Positions 25,838 through 31,909 of a stretch of DNA of 36,264 nt are shown here, one piece after another. A program made the position numbers and the translations under genes. The stretch lies in assembly GCA_910584325.1 (NCBI GenBank), contig CAJTZH010000017.1, positions 1-36,264 of the forward strand, written 5' to 3'. Every line of letters begins with the position of its first letter. Within the stretch, counting starts at the first letter, position 1. Source of the DNA: an uncultured Lachnospiraceae bacterium (GTDB lineage Bacteria > Bacillota > Clostridia > Lachnospirales > Lachnospiraceae). The notes under the pieces were generated by a model. It did not search any database. It saw only the letters and a list, made by a program, of their open reading frames with translations, and was not told the origin of the DNA.

Positions 25838-26493
25838 TATTGCTCGCTCCCTTCCTTAACAGACTTTGTTGGAAGAACCTCACCCTTGTAAATCCAAACC
25901 TTAACGCCTAATTTACCGTATGTGGTATCTGCCTCGGCAAATCCGTAATCGATATCGGCACGAAGTGTCTGAAGAGGAATTGTTCCTTCACTGTAAAATT
26001 CTGTACGAGCCATATCAGCCCCGCCTAAACGACCTGAAACGGCTGTCTTAATTCCCTTTGCTCTTGCCTTCATTGTTCTGGACATAGCAGACTTCATTGC
26101 TCTTCTGAAAGAAACACGGTTCTCTAACTGCGCCGCAATATTTTCCGCAACAAGCTGCGCATCTAAATCCGGTCTCTTTACTTCCTTGATGTCTAAAACA
26201 AGTTTCTTATCCGTAAATTTCTGAATCTCTTTCTTTAATACTTCGATATCAGCTCCGCCCTTACCGATAACAACGCCCGGCTTTGCTGTATGGATGATAA
26301 CCTTTAATCTGTCAGTTGGTCTTTCAATTTCAATCTTTGAAACACCGGCTGAGTATAACTTTTCCTTAAGGAATTTTCTTATTTTATAGTCTTCAACAAG
26401 GTTGTCTGCAAAATCAGCTTCCGCATACCACTTTGAATCCCAATCCTTGATTACGCCGACTCTTATTCCATGTGGATTAACTTTCTGTCCCAT
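25837..26493 (-). CDS. rpsC: Ribosomal protein S3
   Basis: This 218-residue protein lines the mRNA entry channel and has helicase activity with S4 and S5. The KH domain GxxG loop is in KPGVVIGKGGADIEVLKKE. The C-terminal domain shows RAMKSAMSRTMKARAKGIKT and GGADMARTEFYSEGTIPLQTLRADIDYG. It starts MGQKVNPHGIRVG as usual. Confidence 0.98.
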   Translation of the reverse strand: MGQKVNPHGIRVGVIKDWDSKWYAEADFADNLVEDYKIRKFLKEKLYSAGVSKIEIERPTDRLKVIIHTAKPGVVIGKGGADIEVLKKEIQKFTDKKLVLDIKEVKRPDLDAQLVAENIAAQLENRVSFRRAMKSAMSRTMKARAKGIKTAVSGRLGGADMARTEFYSEGTIPLQTLRADIDYGFAEADTTYGKLGVKVWIYKGEVLPTKSVKEGSEQ

Positions 26494-26513
26494 TGTAATC
26501 TCCTTCCTGAATA

Positions 26514-26900
26514 TTATCTCTCATTAAGAACAACAGTGATGTGGCTGTTTCTCTTTAAAATTCTATAAGCCCTGCCCTGTGCCCTCGGTTTAATTCTCTT
26601 CATTGTAGGAGCCTGATTTGCATAGCACTCTTCTACATAAAGCTTGCTGCGGTCCATACCGTTGTTATTCTCTGCATTAGCTGCAGCTGACTCTAATAAC
26701 TTCTTTATCAATGTGGAAGCATATCTTGGGCTGTAGGTAACAATACCTAAAGCTGTCTCCAAATCCTTGCCTCTAATCGCATCTAATACGAAACATGCCT
26801 TCTGTGCAGAAACCCTTGCGTAAGATAACTTAGCTGACGGTCTTGTATCCTTAACGGCATTTCTCTCTCTCTTAATCTGGGATCTATGTCCTTTAGCCAT
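26514..26900 (-). CDS. rplV: Ribosomal protein L22
   Basis: This 128-residue protein has a beta-hairpin that lines the peptide exit tunnel. It carries RVSAQKACFVLDAIRGKDLE and the tunnel hairpin MKRIKPRAQGRAYRILKRNSHITVVL. The ~15-residue basic N-terminal extension MAKGHRSQIKRERN is a common clostridial feature. Confidence 0.97.
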   Translation of the reverse strand: MAKGHRSQIKRERNAVKDTRPSAKLSYARVSAQKACFVLDAIRGKDLETALGIVTYSPRYASTLIKKLLESAAANAENNNGMDRSKLYVEECYANQAPTMKRIKPRAQGRAYRILKRNSHITVVLNER

Positions 26901-26929
26901 GGATTAAACCTCCTTTCGAATATTGCGTA

Positions 26930-27208
26930 TTAACGCTTTGATTTCTTTTCGTCTTTACCATGTCCTCTGAAAGTTCTTGTAGCGACAAACTCACCAAGCT
27001 TATGTCCAACCATATCTTCTGTTACATAAACAGGTACATGTCTTCTGCCATCATGAACTGCAATTGTATGTCCAACCATCTGTGGGAAGATTGTAGAACG
27101 TCTTGACCAGGTCTTAATAACCTGCTTATTTCCTGAAGCGTTCATAGCGTCTACCTTCTTGAGCAGACTCTCGTCTGCAAATGGTCCTTTTTTAAGTGAA
27201 CGAGCCAT
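26930..27208 (-). CDS. rpsS: Ribosomal protein S19
   Basis: This 92-residue 30S head protein reads MARSLKKGPFADESLLKKVD and contains RRSTIFPQMVGHTIAVHDGR and LGEFVATRTFRGHGK. ATG 27208 is four bases after AAGGAGGAG; an upstream in-frame start overlaps that site. Confidence 0.98.
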   Translation of the reverse strand: MARSLKKGPFADESLLKKVDAMNASGNKQVIKTWSRRSTIFPQMVGHTIAVHDGRRHVPVYVTEDMVGHKLGEFVATRTFRGHGKDEKKSKR

Positions 27209-27241
27209 TGTTCTCCTCCTTATAATACTCAATAAAATACT

Positions 27242-28087
27242 TTATTTGATACCCTTACCGTTTCTTCTTCTCACGATAAGCTTATTGGACTGCTTGTTCT
27301 TCTTTCTTGTCTTTAAGCCAAGCGCAGGCTTACCCCAAGGGGTTACAGGTCCCGGTCTTCCGACAGAACACTTACCTTCACCACCACCGTGCGGATGGTC
27401 GTTCGGATTCATTACGGAACCACGAACCGTAGGTCTGATACCCATGTGGCGTTTACGTCCTGCCTTACCAATATTTATAAGGTTATGGTCGCCATTACCA
27501 ACAACACCGATTGTTGCGCGGCACTCGATTGGCACCATTCTCATTTCTCCGGAAGGTAAACGAAGTGTTGCGTACTTTCCTTCCTTCGCCATAAGCTGCG
27601 CCGCGTTACCTGCCGAACGAACCATCTGTCCGCCTCTGCCCGGGAACAACTCAATATTGTGGATTTCCGTACCAACCGGAATTGCCGAAAGCGGTAAACA
27701 GTTACCAACTTTTACTTCTGCCTGCGCGCCGTTCATAACAGTCATTCCGTCTGTTAATCCCTGCGGTGCAAGAATATAAGCTTTCTCTCCGTCAGCATAT
27801 GCGATTAACGCAATGTTAGCCGTTCTGTTTGGGTCATATTCGATACCGATAACTTTTGCCGGAATACCGTCCTTCTTGTTCCTCTTAAAATCAATAATTC
27901 TATATTTGCGTTTTGCGCCGCCTCCGCGGTGTCTTACTGTAATTTTACCCTGATTGTTACGACCTGAATTCTTCTTAAGAAATACTACCAGCGATTTTTC
28001 CGGAGACGTTTTTGTAATCTCTGAGAAATCTGAACCGGTCATATTTCTTCTCGAAGGGGTATATGGGTTATATGTCTTAATTCCCAT
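27242..28087 (-). CDS. rplB: Ribosomal protein L2
   Basis: This 281-residue protein is essential for peptidyl-transferase centre assembly. The RNA-binding start KNSGRNNQGKITVRHRGGGAKRKYR and the C-terminal MNPNDHPHGGGEGKCSVGRP with PVTPWGKP, including the conserved histidine region, are intact. Confidence 0.99.
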   Translation of the reverse strand: MGIKTYNPYTPSRRNMTGSDFSEITKTSPEKSLVVFLKKNSGRNNQGKITVRHRGGGAKRKYRIIDFKRNKKDGIPAKVIGIEYDPNRTANIALIAYADGEKAYILAPQGLTDGMTVMNGAQAEVKVGNCLPLSAIPVGTEIHNIELFPGRGGQMVRSAGNAAQLMAKEGKYATLRLPSGEMRMVPIECRATIGVVGNGDHNLINIGKAGRKRHMGIRPTVRGSVMNPNDHPHGGGEGKCSVGRPGPVTPWGKPALGLKTRKKNKQSNKLIVRRRNGKGIK

Positions 28088-28124
28088 GTTCTGTCTCTCC
28101 TTTCATTCTTATAGGAATCTTATC

Positions 28125-28424
28125 TTAGAGACCTTCAAAAATCTCAATATCCTTGCTGTCGGCAGTCAACTTAACGATAGCTTTCTTTGTCTTCGCCGTC
28201 TTGCCGTAGGTCATTCCTCTTCTCTTCGTCTTGCCTTCGCAATTCATTGTGTTGACTTTCTCTACCTTTGTTCCCTCGAACATCTTCTCAACAGCTTCTT
28301 TAATCATCGTCTTGTTTGCTTCAGGATGTACAAGAAATGTGTATTTCTTGTCTGCCATATCCGCCATAGATTTTTCCGTGATGACTGGTTTGAGGATTAC
28401 GTCATAATATTGAATGTTTGCCAT
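28125..28424 (-). CDS. rplW: Ribosomal protein L23
   Basis: This 99-residue protein lies at the exit tunnel and docks SRP and trigger factor. It contains DVILKPVITEKSM, KYTFLVHPEANKTMIKEAVE and GKTKRRGMTYGKT. Its ATG overlaps the rplD stop by one base. Confidence 0.98.
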   Translation of the reverse strand: MANIQYYDVILKPVITEKSMADMADKKYTFLVHPEANKTMIKEAVEKMFEGTKVEKVNTMNCEGKTKRRGMTYGKTAKTKKAIVKLTADSKDIEIFEGL

Positions 28425-29044
28425 TATGCATACACCTCCTCGATTGTTGCTACAGCCGCCTTTGTAACTATCATCGTGTCATACTTTAAGATATCAAACA
28501 CGTTGATTTCGTTGGTCTGGGCCGTCTTCACTGTAGGAATATTTCTTGCTGATAAAACAACGTTGGAATCAACATCATTTAATACAACAAGCGCCTTATT
28601 TACCTTTAAGTTATTCATAACTTCCGCAAACTTCTTTGTCTTAACTTCATCAAGCTTTAATTCATCAACAACAACAAACTTATTTTCAAGTACTCTTGAT
28701 GTCAATGCAGAAAGAAGAGCCGCTCTCTTCTCTTTCTTATTTAATTTGAAAGAATAATCTCTTGGCTTCGGTGCAAATACTACGCCGCCGCCTTTCCACT
28801 GTGGAGCTCTTGTGGAACCCTGTCTTGCATGACCTGTTCCCTTCTGTCTCCAAGGTTTTCTTCCGCCGCCGGATACTTCAGCGCGTGTCTTTGCGCTCTG
28901 CGTACCCTGACGCTTATTTGCAAGGTGGTTTACAACTGCCATGTGTACAAGATGTTCGTTTACTTCTACACCGAAAACAGCATCGTTCAGCTCCATCTTG
29001 CCAACTTCTTTGCCTTCCATATTGTAAACAGATACGTTTGCCAT
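28424..29044 (-). CDS. rplD: Ribosomal protein L4
   Basis: This 206-residue protein has a long loop that reaches into the exit tunnel. That loop is visible as TRAEVSGGGRKPWRQKGTGHARQGSTRAPQWKGGG. The globular part has RAALLSALTSRVLENKFVVVD. In gammaproteobacteria L4 controls its own operon; there is no direct sign of that here. Confidence 0.98.
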   Translation of the reverse strand: MANVSVYNMEGKEVGKMELNDAVFGVEVNEHLVHMAVVNHLANKRQGTQSAKTRAEVSGGGRKPWRQKGTGHARQGSTRAPQWKGGGVVFAPKPRDYSFKLNKKEKRAALLSALTSRVLENKFVVVDELKLDEVKTKKFAEVMNNLKVNKALVVLNDVDSNVVLSARNIPTVKTAQTNEINVFDILKYDTMIVTKAAVATIEEVYA

Positions 29045-29072
29045 CTGTGTGTTCCTCCTTCCTTAATAAAAA

Positions 29073-29708
29073 CTACTTCTCAGTCTTTACTGTTTCCTTA
29101 AGTGTTACCAAAGATTTCTTAGCGCCCGGTACTGCACCCTTTACTAAGATTAAATTGTTCTCGGCATCCACTCTGACTACCTCAAGGTTCTGGATTGTAA
29201 TCTTCTTACCGCCCATCTGACCAGGCATTCCTTTTCCCTTAAATACTCTGCCCGGAGTTGTTGCCGAACCGTTGGAACCCTGATGTCTATGGAATTTAGA
29301 ACCATGAGCCATAGGTCCTCTGGACTGTCCCAGTCTCTTAATAGCGCCCTGGAAACCTTTTCCCTTTGAAATCGCTGATGCGTCAACCTTATCGCCTGCT
29401 TCAAAGATATCTGCTTTAATTTCATCCTTCAAAGAATACTCTTCAGCGTTTTCAAGCTTAAATTCCTTAAGGAATCTCTTATAAGAAACACCTGCCTTGT
29501 CATAATGTCCCTTCATCGGCTTGTTTACTAACTTTTCTTTCTTGTCAGCAAAACCAACCTGAACCGCACTGTATCCGTCATTCTCAACTGTCTTCACCTG
29601 TGTAACGACACAAGGTCCGGCCTGCAATACAGTTACCGGAGTCAAAACTCCGTCTTCGTTGAAGATTTGAGTCATTCCGACTTTTGTAGCTAAAATTGCT
29701 TTCTTCAT
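29073..29708 (-). CDS. rplC: Ribosomal protein L3
   Basis: This 211-residue protein binds near the start of 23S domain VI. It shows MKKAILATKVGMTQIFNEDG and the extended RNA-binding loop SKGKGFQGAIKRLGQSRGPMAHGSKFHRHQG with KGKGMPGQMGGKK. It is separated from rpsJ by 260 bases holding three 48-bp repeats, an unusually large gap for this operon. Confidence 0.98.
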   Translation of the reverse strand: MKKAILATKVGMTQIFNEDGVLTPVTVLQAGPCVVTQVKTVENDGYSAVQVGFADKKEKLVNKPMKGHYDKAGVSYKRFLKEFKLENAEEYSLKDEIKADIFEAGDKVDASAISKGKGFQGAIKRLGQSRGPMAHGSKFHRHQGSNGSATTPGRVFKGKGMPGQMGGKKITIQNLEVVRVDAENNLILVKGAVPGAKKSLVTLKETVKTEK

Positions 29709-29737
29709 TCTTACTTCCTCCTGTTTAATCTACAGCG

Positions 29738-29756
29738 GATTGGGGCATGCCCAATC
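29738..29756 (-). repeat. Hairpin upstream of rplC
   Basis: GATTGGG (29738-29744) and CCCAATC (29750-29756) form a 7-bp perfect inverted repeat with a 5-base loop, about 30 bases before the rplC start. There is no T-run, so it is not a terminator. It may be a translational control element or an RNA-processing site. Confidence 0.4.
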
Positions 29757-29827
29757 ATCCTAGAACAGTCAATATAAGTGGAACCTACACCACCGTATGA
29801 TATATGTTGCTTCTATATTAAACCCTT

Positions 29828-29971
29828 CAGGACTAATTAACTTCATTTGCTTCGTAAGAAGCCACATCTCGATTACTGCCTTCCAATCGTTCTTTCGCTA
29901 CGCGAAGAGCTCCATTGGAACTACTCTGCTCAAATCGTTCTCTTGCTTCGCAAGGAGCTCCATTGGAGCTA
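29828..29971 (-). repeat. Three tandem 48-bp repeats after rpsJ
   Basis: Read on the minus strand, three contiguous 48-base units begin at 29971 (sharing the rpsJ TAG stop), 29923 and 29875. Units 1 and 2 match at about 37 of 48 bases, both with CCAATGGAGCTC and AGAACGATT. Unit 3 is more diverged. Each unit holds a small hairpin whose arms change together: CTTGC-GAA-GCAAG in unit 1, TTCGC-GTA-GCGAA in unit 2, GCTTC-TTAC-GAAGC in unit 3. The unit length is a multiple of three, and one frame (starting SSNGAPCEARERFEQ) stays open across all three. Confidence 0.8.
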
Positions 29972-30280
29972 CTTCATCTTGATATCGATGTAAACGCCGG
30001 CAGGCATCTCGAGTCTTGATAATGCGTCTACCGTCTTCTGTGATGGAGTAATGATATCGATTAATCTCTTGTGTGTTCTCTGTTCGAACTGTTCTCTTGA
30101 ATCTTTGTACTTGTGAACAGCTCTTAAGATTGTAACAACTTCCTTCTTAGTAGGAAGAGGTACCGGACCCTTCACCTGAGATCCTGTCTTCTTAACAGTC
30201 TCGATAATCTTCTTGGCAGACTGATCAACTAACTGATGATCGTAAGCCTTCAATGTGATTCTCATTACTTGACTTGCCAT
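29969..30280 (-). CDS. rpsJ: Ribosomal protein S10 (NusE)
   Basis: This 103-residue protein of the 30S head also acts as NusE in antitermination. It has RITLKAYDHQLVDQSAKKIIETVK, the signature VKGPVPLPTKKEVVTILR and the C-terminal ITPSQKTVDALSRLEMPAGVYIDIKMK. It is the first gene of the S10 superoperon, with AAAAGGAGG as ribosome-binding site and a long structured leader ahead. Confidence 0.98.
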   Translation of the reverse strand: MASQVMRITLKAYDHQLVDQSAKKIIETVKKTGSQVKGPVPLPTKKEVVTILRAVHKYKDSREQFEQRTHKRLIDIITPSQKTVDALSRLEMPAGVYIDIKMK

Positions 30281-30319
30281 AAAAAAAGTCGCCTCCTTTT
30301 CGTACTTTTGTGATTAGTA

Positions 30320-30430
30320 CGACAAGCGGTGACTGTACACATTCCCGTGTGTTTCCTGACTTTCCATTTGGAGTTTCAGGTCTTCCACACGCCCTGCAAT
30401 GCAGGTATTATACTGTACAGTGACTTGTCG
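30320..30430 (-). ncRNA. Structured leader RNA of the S10 operon
   Basis: The untranslated leader folds into nested helices visible as inverted repeats: CGACAAG/CTTGTCG (30320-30326 with 30424-30430), CTGTACA/TGTACAG (30333-30339 with 30414-30420), CGTGTG/CACACG (30346-30351 with 30386-30391), CCTGA/TCAGG (30355-30359 with 30376-30380), and a separate hairpin CCTGCA/TGCAGG (30393-30405). Together they make a multi-branched structure. Leaders controlling rpsJ have been described in clostridia; from recall, this is probably that class. The likely ligand is a ribosomal protein of the operon. Confidence 0.75.
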
Positions 30431-30534
30431 CCAGTTTGTTAAGCCTTACGGCTCTTGACATTCGCTCCACGGAAAACCTATATTCTTCATATAGCAACCT
30501 CACGCTTCACAGCTATCATGTCACAGCAAAATTT

Positions 30535-30563
30535 AGTATAAATGTTGTTTTTACCATTTGCAA
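30535..30563 (-). promoter_or_regulatory. S10 operon promoter
   Basis: TTGCAA (30563-30558), 17 bases, TATACT (30540-30535) on the minus strand. The predicted start near 30528 gives a leader of about 250 bases before rpsJ. Confidence 0.75.
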
Positions 30564-30584
30564 GCATTTTTTTCAAAAAAATGA

Positions 30585-30618
30585 AAAAAGATTGTATTTT
30601 TTTCAATACAATCTTTTT
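30585..30618. terminator. Terminator after the radical SAM gene
   Basis: AAAAAGATTGTATT and its complement AATACAATCTTTTT (30605-30618) form a long A/T-flanked stem with a short loop. On the minus strand it ends in T6, isolating the radical SAM gene from the S10 promoter. It could also work on the plus strand. Confidence 0.85.
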
Positions 30619-30636
30619 CGTTTTTAATTATCCGAT

Positions 30637-31644
30637 TTAATTTCTATTAAACCATGCGCATCTTTCACACAATTTTGGCATTCTCCCCCACTCATTTACA
30701 ACGCTCCGAAACATATTATATCTCTGGCTCTTCCATAATTCCAAAAAGCTTCCTTCCGATACATTGCCTACACGCTCACCAATATTGCAGCAAAGATAGA
30801 CATCTCCGGAATATTCTATCGTTGCACCCACAAACGGTGCATTACATACAGTGCTGACAATAAAATCAGAAGCATCGCAATATTTTTCACCGGACAGAAC
30901 GTAATTACCCACCTTTGTAGGAAGAAGATCGATAAACATCCCATTCTGTTGAATGTAGAGATATGCCTGCTCTAATTCATAACACAGCTTCTCATCCTGC
31001 GTTGGCGCATATTGTTCAGGCGATGTAACCAATCCGCAGCCAACGCGGCGTATTCCCAAGGAATGAGCCAATTTCACAATATCTAAAATCTGATTTTGAT
31101 TCTCTTTCTGAATGGAAATATAAAACTCCGGCGCATATTGAATCGGAAAATCGCGATATTTAGCGGCGGCATTCTTCGCATTATGCATTATGCGTTCAAA
31201 ATCTGAACCACGCCGTATACTCTCAAACCCTTTTTGGTCTGCACTGTCCACCGAAATAGTAATACCGACATTTTCTTTATAAAGAAAATCTATCATTTCA
31301 TCGGACAACAGCATACCATTCGTAGATATTTCAACAACACAGTCACTGCGTTTATGCTGATTCACAAAAAGCACTCTGTCACAAAAATCCTTTACCATAA
31401 GAGGTTCTCCCCAGTTAAACAGGGAATAGCTCCTTACATACGGCGCAGTTTCCTCAACAACCCTCTGAAACAATTCCATCGGCATTGTCTTACCGCAGAC
31501 ACTTCTTTCACTACGACACATTTTACAATACAAATTACAGTCCTGCGTAATATCAATATGCAGTTTCTGTGGACACAGCGCATTATCAGCACAGTCCGTA
31601 TCACCCATTAAAAACTCATAACTATTATTTAAATAATATTTCAT
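30637..31644 (-). CDS. Radical SAM/SPASM domain enzyme
   Basis: This 335-residue protein begins the radical SAM core with CNLYCKMC (Cys36, Cys40, Cys43), which binds the 4Fe-4S cluster that cleaves S-adenosylmethionine. It is followed by FNWGEPL (the GGE-like motif), EISTNGMLL and ITISVDS. The C-terminal part is a SPASM/twitch domain with further cysteines: STVCNAPF, DVYLCCN, a GNVSEGSFLELWKS segment, then LCERCAWF at the end. SPASM enzymes commonly modify peptides (RiPP maturases) or act as sulfatase activators. The start follows AAAGGAG. Directly upstream are a possible pseudoknot and a 15-codon ORF with its own promoter, suggesting a peptide substrate; that link is inference. Confidence 0.9.
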   Translation of the reverse strand: MKYYLNNSYEFLMGDTDCADNALCPQKLHIDITQDCNLYCKMCRSERSVCGKTMPMELFQRVVEETAPYVRSYSLFNWGEPLMVKDFCDRVLFVNQHKRSDCVVEISTNGMLLSDEMIDFLYKENVGITISVDSADQKGFESIRRGSDFERIMHNAKNAAAKYRDFPIQYAPEFYISIQKENQNQILDIVKLAHSLGIRRVGCGLVTSPEQYAPTQDEKLCYELEQAYLYIQQNGMFIDLLPTKVGNYVLSGEKYCDASDFIVSTVCNAPFVGATIEYSGDVYLCCNIGERVGNVSEGSFLELWKSQRYNMFRSVVNEWGRMPKLCERCAWFNRN

Positions 31645-31692
31645 AACTTTGCTCCTTTATAATAAATTGTATTAAAACGAAACAAAGCCACG

Positions 31693-31750
31693 TTCGGATA
31701 TTATTTATTACGCTTCATACAACCTATCCGAATCAGACTTTGTATGAAGC
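31693..31750 (-). promoter_or_regulatory. Predicted H-type pseudoknot before the radical SAM gene
   Basis: On the minus-strand RNA, GCUUCAUACAA (31750-31740) pairs perfectly with UUGUAUGAAGC (31722-31712), an 11-bp stem. Within its 17-base loop, UUCGGAUA (31732-31725) pairs perfectly with UAUCCGAA (31700-31693) downstream, an 8-bp second stem. It spans the last codons and stop of the 15-codon ORF and ends about 50 bases before the radical SAM start. It could tune coupling or transcript stability. The two stems could also be alternatives rather than simultaneous. Confidence 0.6.
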
Positions 31751-31780
31751 AAAAACATTAATTGCCGGAAGCATAACCAT
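31733..31780 (-). CDS. 15-residue peptide, candidate precursor or leader peptide
   Basis: A 15-codon ORF reads MVMLPAINVFASYKV and stops at TGA. It has a good ribosome-binding site (AGGAGAG, seven bases before ATG) and sits about 20 bases after the predicted transcription start of a consensus promoter, so it is well placed to be translated. The radical SAM/SPASM gene follows 88 bases later. Very short precursors are known for some RiPPs, so it could be the enzyme's substrate, with Tyr13, Lys14 and Val15 near the C-terminus. Alternatively it is a regulatory leader peptide acting with the overlapping pseudoknot. I know no homologue. Confidence 0.5.
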   Translation of the reverse strand: MVMLPAINVFASYKV

Positions 31781-31805
31781 AAAATCACTCTCCTTTTGTG
31801 GTTTG

Positions 31806-31834
31806 ATTATACTATATTATAAAGAATATGTCAC
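31806..31834 (-). promoter_or_regulatory. Promoter of the short peptide and radical SAM gene
   Basis: GTGACA (31834-31829), 17 bases, TATAAT (31811-31806) on the minus strand; a second TATAAT-like box lies within the spacer. It gives the peptide-radical SAM pair expression separate from the lectin-hydrolase genes. Confidence 0.75.
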
Positions 31835-31899
31835 TTCTTTCTTGTACACGATTTCAAGCTGCTGCCCAAATTGGTTCTTCCATTAAGATTCTCCGTCAT
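31831..31899 (-). CDS. Possible 22-residue peptide
   Basis: A 22-codon ORF starts MTENLNGRTNLGSSLKSC and ends in TRKK. It begins ten bases after the hydrolase gene stop with a weak GAGAAG site five bases upstream, and its 3' end overlaps the -35 box of the next promoter. It has one cysteine. Nothing else supports translation, so it may be chance. Confidence 0.22.
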   Translation of the reverse strand: MTENLNGRTNLGSSLKSCTRKK

Positions 31900-31909
31900 T
31901 TATTCTTCT

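Noticed and set aside
27954..28757. Plus-strand open frame of 267 residues opposite rplB, rplW and rplD
   Set aside because: It crosses three conserved genes in antisense and begins without a ribosome-binding site.
29828..29971. CRISPR array
   Set aside because: The three units are contiguous, without unique spacers between identical repeats.
29797..29982. Plus-strand 61-residue ORF across the 48-bp repeats
   Set aside because: It has no ribosome-binding site and only reflects the repeat composition.
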